From NCBI GenBank assembly GCA_016841365.1, contig JAENZI010000001.1, positions 124,001-188,000 of the forward strand: a stretch of 64,000 nt of DNA, given 5' to 3'. This document shows, piece by piece, positions 9,739 to 19,068 of this stretch. The first letter of the stretch is position 1. Each line of letters starts with the position of its first letter. The stretch is from Anaerolineaceae bacterium. GTDB lineage: Bacteria > Chloroflexota > Anaerolineae > Anaerolineales > Anaerolineaceae. Position numbers and translations under genes: made by a program. The notes beneath the pieces were generated by a model, which was given only the letters and a program-made list of their open reading frames with translations, was not told the DNA's origin and made no database searches.

Positions 9739-10835
9739 AGGATGAGAAAAAATACTGGATAGGTTTCAATCTTGTCAGGGGGATCGGTGCCGTTCGTTTT
9801 CAGCAAATCCGTTCATTTTTTGGCGATCTCTCAATCGCGTGGCAAGCCCCAGCAGAGGCTTTTCGCGAGGCCGGATTGCCTGCGCGAGCCCTGAAAAATC
9901 TTCTCAAGCTACGGCAAGAAATTGACCTCGACGCTTTGGTCGAGGACATTGAGGAACAGCAGGTCAGCGTTCTGACATTGCTGGATGAAGACTACCCCCG
10001 GTTATTAAAAGAAATCGACCAATCGCCGCCAGTGATCTACATCAAAGGGGCGCTTACCCCTGCAGACGAATTTGCAGTGGCGATTGTTGGCACACGGCGT
10101 GTGACCGCCTACGGCCAGCAGATCACGCGAGATGCAAGCACATTTTTAGCCGCGCACGGATTAACCATCGTCAGCGGGTTGGCGCGGGGTGTCGATGCCC
10201 TGGCGCATCAACACGCCCTCAAGGCAGGCGGGCGAACGATCGCTGTTTTGGGCAGCGGGGTGGATGTGATCTACCCGCCTGAACACCGCAAATTAGCGGA
10301 GGCCATCAGCGAAAATGGAGCGGTGATCAGCGATTATCCTTTAGGCACAAAGCCAGATGGGGTAAATTTCCCACCCAGAAACCGCATTATTTCAGGGTTG
10401 TCGCTGGCGACGATCGTGGTTGAGGCTGGTGAGCGTAGCGGGGCATTGATCACGGCTGATTTTGCCGTCGAACAAGGGCGCGAGGTGTTTGCTGTCCCGG
10501 GTAATGTGCTTTCACCGGCAAGCCGGGGTACTAATAACCTGATCCAAAACGGTGCATATGCGATGGTCTCACCGCAAGAAGTGCTGGATGTGCTGGATTT
10601 ATCCCATTTGGATGAGATGAAGACTGCCCGTCAAATTTTGCCGGCTGACAAGACTGAAGCTAAAATTTTGCAGGTGATGGGCTATGAACCGGTGCACATT
10701 GATGAAATCTGCAATGCGGCAGGGTTGGCAGTTGATAAGGTGTCGGCTGCATTGACGATGATGGAATTGAAAGGTATGGTTCAGCACGTTGGGGGTATGC
10801 GTTATGCCGCAGTGCGTGAATTAGGGATCAAGTAA
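9735..10835 (+). CDS. dprA: DNA-processing protein DprA
   Basis: DprA/Smf binds incoming single-stranded DNA and loads RecA during transformation. The 366 residues show the Rossmann-like core: GTRRVTAYG, then SGLARGVDALAHQHAL, GSGVDVIYPPEH, FPPRNRIISGLS and VVEAGERSGALITA. The C-terminal 70 residues form a winged helix. I chose ATG 9735 (ATGA overlap with rimM, GGGGGAAGG just upstream) over the in-frame ATG 9714. DprA alone does not prove natural competence; no com genes are in this window. Confidence 0.97.
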   Translation: MKDEKKYWIGFNLVRGIGAVRFQQIRSFFGDLSIAWQAPAEAFREAGLPARALKNLLKLRQEIDLDALVEDIEEQQVSVLTLLDEDYPRLLKEIDQSPPVIYIKGALTPADEFAVAIVGTRRVTAYGQQITRDASTFLAAHGLTIVSGLARGVDALAHQHALKAGGRTIAVLGSGVDVIYPPEHRKLAEAISENGAVISDYPLGTKPDGVNFPPRNRIISGLSLATIVVEAGERSGALITADFAVEQGREVFAVPGNVLSPASRGTNNLIQNGAYAMVSPQEVLDVLDLSHLDEMKTARQILPADKTEAKILQVMGYEPVHIDEICNAAGLAVDKVSAALTMMELKGMVQHVGGMRYAAVRELGIK

Positions 10836-10845
10836 GGAGGCTGTT

Positions 10846-11937
10846 ATGTTCGATCATTTCTATGCTGTCATTATGGCAGGTGGGAGCGGTACGCGCTTAT
10901 GGCCGCTTTCTCGCAAGGACCGACCCAAGCAATCCTTGGTGATCGGTGGTGAGCGTACGCTCTTTCAATCAGCCGTGGACCGGCTTGAGGGGTTGTTCCC
11001 ATTTGAGCGGATTTTAGTTGTCACGATTGCAGAGCAGGTAGAACAACTGCGCACAGACTGCCCGGAGATTCCGCTTGAGAATTACGTGATTGAGCCATTG
11101 CCGAGAGGCACGGCTTCTGTCGTGGCGCTGGCAGCGCTTGCCATCATGCACCGAGACCCGGATGGGGTGATGGCGGTTCTGACAGCAGACCATCTGATCG
11201 GCAACCAGACACATTTTCAACAATTGTTGCAGGCAGCACATGAGACTGCACTGGATGATTACCTTGTCACCCTTGGGATCACGCCCAACTACCCCGCCAC
11301 AGGATTTGGGTATATTCAAAAAGGTGAACAACTTCGTAATGCAGAGGGGTTGGATGTTTTCTCCGTGCAGAAATTCAAAGAGAAACCCGACCTCACCCTG
11401 GCACAAGAGATGGTGTCTGACGGGCAGCATGTGTGGAATTCCGGGATGTTCATTTGGAAGGTCACCACTGTGATGGCAGAAATTGAACGACAAATGCCTG
11501 ATTTGTTTGGGATTGTCCAAGAAATCGAGAAGACATGGGCGACTTCGCAGCAGGATGAAACCGTCCAGTCTCTGTGGCCGACAATCAAACCCCAAACGAT
11601 CGATTACGGCATCATGGAAAACGCACGCAAGGTTGCCGTGATTCCATCCATTGATCTCGGCTGGAATGATGTTGGCAGCTGGGAGTCTTTATTTGAAGCC
11701 CTGGCCTATGATAGCGATGGAAATATTCGGATGCAGGAGAATGTTGTCACATTTGACACACAAGGTACACTCATTTGTGAAGATTCTCCAGACCGTTTGA
11801 TTGTTACTGTTGGTGTAAAGGACCTTATCATCATTGATTCTGGCAATGCGCTGCTGGTTTGCGACCGAAAGAATGCCCAGCAAGTGCGCGAGGTTGTCAA
11901 TTATTTAAAAGAACACGGTCGCGTTAATTATTTGTAG
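10846..11937 (+). CDS. manC: Mannose-1-phosphate guanylyltransferase
   Basis: Makes GDP-mannose from mannose-1-phosphate and GTP. It carries the nucleotidyltransferase signature MAGGSGTRLWPLSRKDRPKQ near the N-terminus and KFKEKPDL and VWNSGMFIWK in the middle. The 363 residues cover only the transferase and a beta-helix tail; the C-terminal phosphomannose isomerase domain of the long bifunctional ManC is absent. AGGAGG precedes ATG 10846. GDP-mannose is a likely donor for the surface glycan genes later in the window (inference). Confidence 0.92.
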   Translation: MFDHFYAVIMAGGSGTRLWPLSRKDRPKQSLVIGGERTLFQSAVDRLEGLFPFERILVVTIAEQVEQLRTDCPEIPLENYVIEPLPRGTASVVALAALAIMHRDPDGVMAVLTADHLIGNQTHFQQLLQAAHETALDDYLVTLGITPNYPATGFGYIQKGEQLRNAEGLDVFSVQKFKEKPDLTLAQEMVSDGQHVWNSGMFIWKVTTVMAEIERQMPDLFGIVQEIEKTWATSQQDETVQSLWPTIKPQTIDYGIMENARKVAVIPSIDLGWNDVGSWESLFEALAYDSDGNIRMQENVVTFDTQGTLICEDSPDRLIVTVGVKDLIIIDSGNALLVCDRKNAQQVREVVNYLKEHGRVNYL

Positions 11938-11949
11938 GAGTTAATAACA

Positions 11950-14271
11950 TTGAAAGCTTATTGTGTAAAATGTCGAGAAAAAAGAGAAATTCAAGATCCT
12001 GTTGCGGATTATAATGCCGCAGGTGCGCCTGTCACAAAGGGCACCTGTGCGGTGTGCGGTACGAAGGTCTATCGGATGGGCAAAACAGAAGCACACGAAG
12101 GGCTGCCCAAACCAGAGGTTAAGCGTAAAAAGGAAATCAAACGCAAGGGTAAATTGGTGATTGTCGAATCCCCAGCAAAAGCAAAAACGGTAGGCCGTTT
12201 TTTGGGGAAGGGATATACCGTCCGTGCCTCTGTTGGGCATGTCAGGGATTTGTTGCGTTCAAAACTTTCGGTTGATGTTGAAAATGATTTCGAACCTCAA
12301 TACCGGGTGCCCAATGAGAAACGGGATGTGGTTAAAGAGCTTAAGAAGTTATCGAACAAGGCGGAAGAAATATACCTGGCGACAGACCCGGACCGTGAAG
12401 GCGAGGCGATAGCCTGGCATCTGATGGAAGCGGCTGAAATTGATGAAGAACGGGCGAAACGAGTGGTGTTCCATGAGATCACCGAAGATGCTGTAGAACA
12501 TGCCTTTTCTAACCCGCGGACCATTGATATGGATCTGGTGGATGCGCAGCAGGCTCGTCGGATCCTTGACCGCCTGGTAGGTTATGGCATCAGCCCAATT
12601 TTATGGAAGAAGGTTCGCAGCCGGCTCTCGGCTGGCAGGGTTCAATCTGTTGCGCTGCGGCTGATCGTTGAGCGTGAGCGTGAAATTGATGCTTTTGATC
12701 CTGTAGAATACTGGTCAATCGAAGCGGACCTTGTGCCTGAAGGCGGCTCCATCGCTTATCGCGCAAAACTATCGAAGATTGACGGCGAAGACCCGGAACT
12801 GGGCGATAAAGATGTTGTTGACGCCATTTTGGAAGATATGCGCCAGGCGATTTACACCGTTGATAATATCAAACATGGGCAGCGGCGCAGAAATTCATCT
12901 GCCCCATTCATCACCAGCACATTGCAGCAAGATGCCTCACGAAAATTGGGCTTTTCTGCTAAAAAGACCATGGCAGTTGCCCAACAGCTTTATGAGGGTA
13001 TGGAGCTGGATGGAGAAGGTATTACCGGTTTAATCACTTATATGCGCACAGACTCCACCAACATTTCTGAAGTTGCTATGAATGAGGTGCGCCATTACAT
13101 TGAAGATAAATACGGCAAAGATTATTTACCTGATGAGCCGCCGAAATATAAAACCCGGACACAATCTGCGCAGGAAGCACATGAAGCCATTCGGCCGACG
13201 TCGGTTAAACGTCAGCCAAAGGCGATCAAAAAGTATCTAACCCGTGACCAATATCGCTTGTATCAATTGATCTGGCAGCGGTTTGTGGCATCACAAATGA
13301 TGCCAGCCGTCTATAAAACCCTTTCGGTTGAGGTGTTAGGTAAAGGTGACCAGAAAGAATACCTGCTGCGTGCTTCGGGCAGCCAGTTGATCTTCCCTGG
13401 ATTCCTGGTGTTGTATGAAGAAGGCAGAGACGAAGATCAGACTGAGGAAGAAGAAGGCGACAGCGACCGCATCCCGATTGATGATATCAAACAGGATCAA
13501 GTTCAGGACTTGAAAGAGCTTTTGCCAGAACAACACTTCACCCAACCGCCGCCACGTTTTACAGAGGCATCGCTGGTGCAGGTGCTGGAAGAGAATGGCA
13601 TCGGCCGTCCTTCAACTTATGCCCCTATCATTTCTACGATCCAAAATCGTGGGTATGTCCTGCGGGAAGGAAAACGTCTGGAACCGACTGATACCGGCTA
13701 CTTGGTCAACGACCTGGTTGTTGAATACTTCCCGAGCGTTGTTGATTATAATTTTACATCCCGGCTTGAAGAAGAGCTGGATGAGATTGCCTCGGGCGAC
13801 CAGGCATGGGTTGATGTGATCAGTGAATTTTATGAGCCATTTGCCGACCGGCTGGCACATGCAGAAGAGGATATGCCTGAGAAAAAGGCAGAATTAGAAA
13901 AGGTTGGCAGGCAATGCCCGAAATGCGGGCATGACCTGATCATCCGTTGGGGGCGTTATGGCAAATTCATCAGTTGCAGCAACTTCCCTGATTGCCGCTA
14001 CACGGAGCCTTATCTGGAAAAAATTGGGATGACCTGCCCAGAATGCGGCGAAGGTGAAGTGGTCCGCAGGAAGACACGCAAAGGGCGCACCTTTTATGGG
14101 TGCTCGCGTTACCCTGAATGTGAATTCACTTCTTGGAAACAGCCCGTACCAACACCCTGCCCCAATTGCGGCGGCACGTTGGTGATCACCAACAAACGCC
14201 ATGTAACATGCCTGGATTGTGAAGAGACCTTTTTACAGGACGAAGTGCTGAGCGAAGGAGAAGTGGCATAG
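11950..14271 (+). CDS. topA: DNA topoisomerase I with N-terminal DUF5679-type zinc domain
   Basis: Type IA topoisomerase that relaxes negative supercoils. Domains in order: an extra N-terminal module with cysteines 5, 8, 33 and 36 resembling DUF5679; a Toprim domain from about residue 69 (KLVIVESPAKAK); the catalytic core with active tyrosine Tyr364 in TYMRTDSTN; and three C-terminal zinc ribbons (CPKCGHDL, CPECGEGE, CPNCGGTL). The last ribbon ends near the C-terminus of 773 residues. The start is TTG 11950 with AGGAG 9 bases upstream; starting later would remove the zinc module. It follows manC closely. Confidence 0.96.
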   Translation: MKAYCVKCREKREIQDPVADYNAAGAPVTKGTCAVCGTKVYRMGKTEAHEGLPKPEVKRKKEIKRKGKLVIVESPAKAKTVGRFLGKGYTVRASVGHVRDLLRSKLSVDVENDFEPQYRVPNEKRDVVKELKKLSNKAEEIYLATDPDREGEAIAWHLMEAAEIDEERAKRVVFHEITEDAVEHAFSNPRTIDMDLVDAQQARRILDRLVGYGISPILWKKVRSRLSAGRVQSVALRLIVEREREIDAFDPVEYWSIEADLVPEGGSIAYRAKLSKIDGEDPELGDKDVVDAILEDMRQAIYTVDNIKHGQRRRNSSAPFITSTLQQDASRKLGFSAKKTMAVAQQLYEGMELDGEGITGLITYMRTDSTNISEVAMNEVRHYIEDKYGKDYLPDEPPKYKTRTQSAQEAHEAIRPTSVKRQPKAIKKYLTRDQYRLYQLIWQRFVASQMMPAVYKTLSVEVLGKGDQKEYLLRASGSQLIFPGFLVLYEEGRDEDQTEEEEGDSDRIPIDDIKQDQVQDLKELLPEQHFTQPPPRFTEASLVQVLEENGIGRPSTYAPIISTIQNRGYVLREGKRLEPTDTGYLVNDLVVEYFPSVVDYNFTSRLEEELDEIASGDQAWVDVISEFYEPFADRLAHAEEDMPEKKAELEKVGRQCPKCGHDLIIRWGRYGKFISCSNFPDCRYTEPYLEKIGMTCPECGEGEVVRRKTRKGRTFYGCSRYPECEFTSWKQPVPTPCPNCGGTLVITNKRHVTCLDCEETFLQDEVLSEGEVA

Positions 14272-14302
14272 AGCTTGCACACAATCTTTCTGAGCGTCGT
14301 TG

Positions 14303-14331
14303 TTGCATAAAATAATCATTTATTTTACAAT
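14303..14331 (+). promoter_or_regulatory. Promoter of the unknown membrane protein gene
   Basis: TTGCAT (14303-14308), a 17-base spacer and TACAAT (14326-14331). The predicted start near 14338 lies about 40 bases before the ATG at 14379. Confidence 0.55.
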
Positions 14332-14378
14332 AGTCAAAACGCTTAATTTTCAAATAATTATTTAGATGGGAGTTAACG

Positions 14379-15467
14379 ATGGACTCAGAAAAATTTAAAG
14401 CTTTGCTGAAAGATTTCAGGTACACAATCCCTGCGGGAATTATTATCGGGTTGATCTTAGGTTTGGTGATCGGTTGGGGGATCTGGCCAGTGCAATGGAC
14501 AGATGCCGCAGCGGAACACCTCCGGCCTGATTTGCGCGAAGACTATTTGCGGATGGCGATTTTTTCCGCTGCAAACACCAATAACGTTCCCCTTGCCAAC
14601 AGCACATGGACGGAGTTGGGCGATTTTGCCGGTGAAACACTGGAAACAGTCAAAGCTAATCCTGAATTTTTGACGCAGGACCAAATCAATCAGTTTGCAA
14701 CGGTTGTTGGCGCAGAGGTGGCACCTGAAGAAGCTCCCATCGTAGAAGAAACTGTCGTGGCTGAAGAACCTCAGCCTACAAAAGAAGAAGTAATGACCGG
14801 GCAAGATGAGGATGGCCCCAATTGGCTTCTTTTGGGCGGGTTATGCGCCGGTTTGATCCTGGTCGCTGGCGTGATGTTCTATCTGCTGGTTTTACGCGGC
14901 AGCCTGGCAAAGCGGGATGATGTTGAACCGCTTGATATTGACGGGTCTGCGAAGACCGATGTTGGGTTCGATGAAGACGCAAATCGCTATGCTGCGACGA
15001 TTGCACCTGAATATGAAAAACCAGTCAAACAAGAGCCAGCCGTCCCTGTCGCCCAATTTATGACGACTTACATGGTTGGCGACGATCTGTATGATGACTC
15101 CTTCAGCGTAGATGCTCCAACAGGCGAATTCTTGGGCGAATGCGGTGTTGGGATCTCTGAGACAGTCGGTGTAGGTGAGCCTAAACATGTGACCGCTTTT
15201 GAGGTTTGGTTGTTTGATAAGAACGACATTCAAACAGTCACCAAAGTGGTGATGAGCGCCCATGCCTACGATGATGACAAAATCCGGATGCGGCTGGAAT
15301 CAAAAGGCGAACCGATCCTGGCCGAGCCCGGCAAACAGGTTTTGCTTGAGACAGCCAGCCTGCAGCTTGAAGCCCGTATCATTGATATGGAATATGGCGA
15401 AGGTGCCGCTCCCGATCAAAGTTTCTTCCAGCGGTTGACACTCGAATTGGCAGTTTGGCCAAAGTAA
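14379..15467 (+). CDS. Unrecognised two-helix membrane protein
   Basis: I do not recognise this 362-residue protein. It has a short cytosolic N-terminus, a first hydrophobic helix at about residues 13-34, and an acidic outer segment rich in Glu, Pro and Val up to about residue 142. A second helix (about 147-170) is followed by a soluble C-terminal domain of about 190 residues. That domain reads like a compact beta-rich module (phrases such as TTYMVGDDLYDDSF, GEFLGECGVG, HVTAFEVWLFDK). GGGAG precedes ATG 14379, and a promoter and a strong terminator frame it as a single-gene unit. Confidence 0.8.
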   Translation: MDSEKFKALLKDFRYTIPAGIIIGLILGLVIGWGIWPVQWTDAAAEHLRPDLREDYLRMAIFSAANTNNVPLANSTWTELGDFAGETLETVKANPEFLTQDQINQFATVVGAEVAPEEAPIVEETVVAEEPQPTKEEVMTGQDEDGPNWLLLGGLCAGLILVAGVMFYLLVLRGSLAKRDDVEPLDIDGSAKTDVGFDEDANRYAATIAPEYEKPVKQEPAVPVAQFMTTYMVGDDLYDDSFSVDAPTGEFLGECGVGISETVGVGEPKHVTAFEVWLFDKNDIQTVTKVVMSAHAYDDDKIRMRLESKGEPILAEPGKQVLLETASLQLEARIIDMEYGEGAAPDQSFFQRLTLELAVWPK

Positions 15468-15497
15468 ATCCAATTTTCTGAGCATTTCGTAACTGAA

Positions 15498-15530
15498 AAG
15501 ACCCCTGATCATTCAGGGGTCTTATTTTTT
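15498..15530. terminator. Intrinsic terminator, probably bidirectional
   Basis: A perfect 11-bp stem (15498-15508 with 15513-15523) with a TCAT loop and a TATTTTTT tail on the plus strand. In the minus direction it is followed by TTTTC, so it may also end greA. Confidence 0.88.
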
Positions 15531-15543
15531 GTTTGTGCCGAAT

Positions 15544-16011
15544 TTAATCGATTGAGATGATTTTTAATTCCATTTTCTCACCATTGGGCAGATTGACTTG
15601 GACAAGATCATCAACCTTATGCCCCAATAAAGCTTTACCAAAGGGCGATTCATGGGAGATCTTGCCGTTTCGCGGATCAGTTTCTTTTGTTCCCAAAAGT
15701 AGATAAGTTTCAGGGGGGTAGTCTGCTTCCTGAACGGTCACACTGGAACCGATTGTAACCCTGTCGTTGTTTGCCGGCGTTTCAATCACCTCAGCGTTGT
15801 GCAAAATGGACTCAATTTCCTGGATGCGCCCTTCAAGAAAGCCCTGATCCTCCTTGGCTTTGTGGTAGTCCGCATTTTCAGAAAGGTCGCCCATCGAGAT
15901 AGCGTGTTTCAGTCGCTTTGCCAGGTCAATCCGACCTTCGGTTTTTAATTGTTCTAATTCTTTTTCCAGTTTATCTTTGCCTTCTGGTGTCAGGTAATGC
16001 ATGTCATTCAT
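15544..16011 (-). CDS. greA: Transcription elongation factor GreA
   Basis: Rescues backtracked RNA polymerase by stimulating transcript cleavage. The 155 residues show the N-terminal coiled coil with the conserved ENADYHKAKEDQ tip (acidic residues that reach the active site) and the C-terminal FKBP-like domain ending with GNGEKMELKII-type residues (here PNGEKMELKI). ATG 16011 has AAGGA upstream on the minus strand. It is transcribed toward the shared terminator. Confidence 0.98.
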   Translation of the reverse strand: MNDMHYLTPEGKDKLEKELEQLKTEGRIDLAKRLKHAISMGDLSENADYHKAKEDQGFLEGRIQEIESILHNAEVIETPANNDRVTIGSSVTVQEADYPPETYLLLGTKETDPRNGKISHESPFGKALLGHKVDDLVQVNLPNGEKMELKIISID

Positions 16012-16046
16012 TGTTATTCCTTAATATTCTTTCTTGCTAAACTTGA

Positions 16047-17201
16047 TCAGGGCATGACAGCTGGATCAAATAATTTTTGATATTCGTCTGTTGCAAAACG
16101 ATCGGTCATGCCTGCAATGTAGAAACACACGGTTTGTTCTAAACCGATGTCATCAATAGTGGTCTGGATGTGATCGGGAAGGATGGTTGGTTCTGCAATG
16201 TAGGCGTTGAAAAGTTTCTCAATCACTTGTTCAGCTTTAACTGTCATCCGTACGACGCGGTAATGGTTGTATAGATTTTCATAGAGGAAGTCTTTCAGTT
16301 CCCGGTTTCGGCGGTGCATATCTTCACTGAAACCAACGACATTATAGGGCAGTTTCTGCAACTCCTCAACATTGCGGATGCCGCTCCGGCGGATCATGCG
16401 GTCGATGGATTGGATCAAGTCGGTCACCTCAATCCCAATTAACCGGCGGATCAATCTGTGGCGGGCAAGTTCGTCCAGGCGGTCGGTGCGATTGCGTCCG
16501 ATGCTCTCGTTGATCACTTCCCACAGAGAAATCCCGGCTAATTGTTCAGGTGTGATCAGCCCGGATCGGAGACCGTCATCCAGATCATGGGCGGTATATG
16601 CCAGTTCATCTGCAGCGTTAGCGATTTGCGCTTCAAGGTGCCCGCGCAAACTGGCATCAAACTCGCTGGCATCTGAGACGTCATACTCCGTTTCGTGTTT
16701 GACGATACCCTCTTTCACTTCCCAGGTCAGGTTCAGTCCATCAAATTCGGGGTAGCGTTTTTCGAGCTTGGTCACGATGCGGTAGGAATGGCGGTTGTGA
16801 TTGAAACCACCCTGATCCACCATCAAGGCTGAAAGTTTGCGCTCACCCGCGTGACCGAATGGGGGGTGACCCAGGTCATGCGCCAGGCAGATGGTCTCCA
16901 CCAGATCTTCGTTAGCACCGAGGGCACTGGCAACGCTGCGCCCGATTTGGGCGACCTCCAGCGTGTGGGTCAACCGGGTGCGGTAATAATCACCCTCATA
17001 ATTGATGAACACCTGTGTTTTATACTCGAGTCGTCGGAAGGCGGTGGTATGCAGAATTCGGTCCCGGTCACGCATGAAGACCGTCCGGTAATCAGGCTCA
17101 TCTTCGGGATGCTCGCGGCCCTTGCTGTCCTTACTGCGGATCGCGTAAGGTGCCAGCATTTGGTCTTCAAGCTCCTCAAGTTGTTGGCGCGTGAAAATCA
17201 T
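16047..17201 (-). CDS. dgt: Deoxyguanosinetriphosphate triphosphohydrolase-like HD protein
   Basis: A 384-residue HD-superfamily enzyme of the dGTPase type, which removes triphosphate from dNTPs. Metal-binding residues are visible: the first His in TRLTHTLEV, HD in CLAHDLGHPPFGHAGE, and a later Asp near AYTAHDLDD. The N-terminus carries the family motif RDRDRILHTTAFRRLEYKTQVF. A GGAG ribosome site precedes ATG. It lies 35 bases upstream of greA on the same strand, so they may share a transcript. Confidence 0.93.
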   Translation of the reverse strand: MIFTRQQLEELEDQMLAPYAIRSKDSKGREHPEDEPDYRTVFMRDRDRILHTTAFRRLEYKTQVFINYEGDYYRTRLTHTLEVAQIGRSVASALGANEDLVETICLAHDLGHPPFGHAGERKLSALMVDQGGFNHNRHSYRIVTKLEKRYPEFDGLNLTWEVKEGIVKHETEYDVSDASEFDASLRGHLEAQIANAADELAYTAHDLDDGLRSGLITPEQLAGISLWEVINESIGRNRTDRLDELARHRLIRRLIGIEVTDLIQSIDRMIRRSGIRNVEELQKLPYNVVGFSEDMHRRNRELKDFLYENLYNHYRVVRMTVKAEQVIEKLFNAYIAEPTILPDHIQTTIDDIGLEQTVCFYIAGMTDRFATDEYQKLFDPAVMP

Positions 17202-17296
17202 AGTTTTCTCCGTGATGATTGTAGAAATTAGATTATACCGGATTTTACTTACGGAAAACCATTTTGGTCGCGGGCGGAAAAGAAATGTTTGCTGTA

Positions 17297-18100
17297 TCAG
17301 GCAGTGATGCGTGTGCCAAATTGCCCGCCAGTCAGCGCTTTGTAGATGTTTCCTGGTTCTGCCCCGTAGAAAATTTGAGCCGTCAAAGATGGATGCGATT
17401 TTACAAGAGAAAGCATCAGGTTCACTTTGGCTTCCATGCCCCCGGTCACATCTGCGGTATGTGAGCCAGAAAGCGCCGGCAAGACCTGTTGATAATTTTC
17501 AGGTGTGATGTGGGGGATGATCTCCTGTGGTTTTTGCGGGTCAGAATAAACACCGTGATCCAGGCCTGCGAGCAAAATCCGGCTGGGCACAAGTGTCTGA
17601 GCCAGGTGTTGGAAGACTTGCTCTGTCGAGAAGATCGTCCCGCCGAGCTGGGTGTCGAAGATTACATCACCCTGGACCAGGGGGACGAGATCGTGCGTGA
17701 GGGCTGTGATGAGCGGCATTGTGTCCCAGCTTGCTGGGCGTTTGTTTTCTGCCATGATCCCGGCTGAGGGAGGGAAAGCGATGATCGGGATGCCGGCAGC
17801 GGATAAATTTTCGACCATGATCTGATTGAGCTGCCTGGCAGCCCGCCAAACCTCAGCGAAACCGTGCCAATCCTGTGCGGTGTGCACACCGTCTTGAGTT
17901 TGGTATTGGCTTGCTACAGCATGCCCGAATGAGCCGGAGCCATGCCCAATCACCAGGTGTAACTCGGGTTTGTCTGCAAGGGCTTGGGCAATCTCATTTG
18001 CAGCGCTTTTGATCAACTCCAAACGCGGCGTCAGCGGCTTGGTTTTATCTGTGATCAGCGAACCGCCTAATTTCAGGAATACCAGGTGCTCTAAGGGCAT
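17297..18100 (-). CDS. Isopentenyl phosphate kinase
   Basis: An amino-acid-kinase-fold enzyme (267 residues) that phosphorylates isopentenyl phosphate to IPP, the last step of alternative mevalonate routes. The N-terminal KLGGSLITDK (Lys10) and IGHGSGSFGHAVA match isopentenyl phosphate kinases; His60 aligns with the catalytic histidine of the archaeal enzyme. The gene overlaps the mevalonate kinase stop by one base (TAATG on minus) and is third in the UbiA-MVK-IPK operon. A fosfomycin-kinase relative is the main alternative, but the operon argues for the isoprenoid role. Confidence 0.9.
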   Translation of the reverse strand: MPLEHLVFLKLGGSLITDKTKPLTPRLELIKSAANEIAQALADKPELHLVIGHGSGSFGHAVASQYQTQDGVHTAQDWHGFAEVWRAARQLNQIMVENLSAAGIPIIAFPPSAGIMAENKRPASWDTMPLITALTHDLVPLVQGDVIFDTQLGGTIFSTEQVFQHLAQTLVPSRILLAGLDHGVYSDPQKPQEIIPHITPENYQQVLPALSGSHTADVTGGMEAKVNLMLSLVKSHPSLTAQIFYGAEPGNIYKALTGGQFGTRITA

Positions 18101-19056
18101 TATGCTCCCTCGCTTTGGTTTAAGCGCGTGGTGATGGTGTGGACGGCACCAGCGTCTTTTAGCGCTTGCACGATGTTGTCGGTCTGGTCAGGCGGTGCCA
18201 ATGCGATCATGTTGCCCCCACGGCCGCCACCAGAAAGCTTTGCACCCAGTGCACCGGCTGTATTTGCCGCGTGGATCAGGTTTTCCAACCGGGTGCTGCT
18301 GACATCCAATGCTTCTAATAAAGCCTGATTTTCTTTCATCAGGATGCCAAGTGCTGGCAAGTCGCCCTCACTCAGCGCGAGGCGGGCTCGTTCTGTGACG
18401 GAGCCGATTGCTTCGAAAAGCGCTTGATAGTGCTGCGGTTCAGCCAGGTATCGTTTCCGAACGTCCGCTACGGTCTCCCGTGTGGGAGTCTTCTCGCCGC
18501 TGTCGGCAATCACCCAGTGGGTTGACGTTTTGATAGTCAATAATTCAACAGGCTCATCTTTGATGAAGTAAATCGGCTGTTCGTAAGCAATCACGTGATT
18601 GTCGATCCCAGAAGGTGTACCGTGATGGATCTTTTCAACCTCAAATGCGATTTGATTGATTTGTGGGTTTGTAAGAGGGTGCCCTAAAAACGCCGACAAA
18701 CCCCGGCAGATGGCCACAGAAATCGCGGCGCTGGAACCCATACCGGCAGCAAGCGGGATGGAGGATGCGATCTGAATATTTAACGAAGGCGGTTGTGAAA
18801 TCTCCACAGCAGCGAGGGTTAACCGGACCGCGGATGCCAACGGATGATCTTGTGGGAGGTTGGTTACATCTGCGTCTAACTCAATATCTGGTGCCTGGAT
18901 TCGGATGGCTCCGGGCGGTGTGCCAATCGATGGGAAAACGTGTGCCGTTGCTTTCACTTTGTTGACCGGGATGGCAATGGCAGGATGCCCGTAAACGACA
19001 GCATGCTCTCCAAACAAGATGATCTTTCCGGGCGCTTTTCCAGAAATAACGGGCAT
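18100..19056 (-). CDS. mvk: Mevalonate kinase
   Basis: A GHMP kinase (318 residues) that makes 5-phosphomevalonate. Motif 1 is KAPGKIILFGEHAVVYGHPA, the ATP loop GMGSSAAIS at about 105-113, and the catalytic Asp is in HHGTPSGID (Asp152). The C-terminal GAKLSGGGRGGNMIAL motif is intact. GGAG precedes ATG. It sits 12 bases after the UbiA gene and overlaps the isopentenyl phosphate kinase start by one base, so the two kinases are translationally coupled. No decarboxylase gene is in this window. Confidence 0.95.
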   Translation of the reverse strand: MPVISGKAPGKIILFGEHAVVYGHPAIAIPVNKVKATAHVFPSIGTPPGAIRIQAPDIELDADVTNLPQDHPLASAVRLTLAAVEISQPPSLNIQIASSIPLAAGMGSSAAISVAICRGLSAFLGHPLTNPQINQIAFEVEKIHHGTPSGIDNHVIAYEQPIYFIKDEPVELLTIKTSTHWVIADSGEKTPTRETVADVRKRYLAEPQHYQALFEAIGSVTERARLALSEGDLPALGILMKENQALLEALDVSSTRLENLIHAANTAGALGAKLSGGGRGGNMIALAPPDQTDNIVQALKDAGAVHTITTRLNQSEGA

Positions 19057-19068
19057 GGATACTCCGGC

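Noticed and set aside
11014-11595. 193-codon minus-strand frame inside the mannose-1-P guanylyltransferase gene
   Set aside because: The plus-strand gene is certain by its motifs; the antisense frame has no recognisable features.
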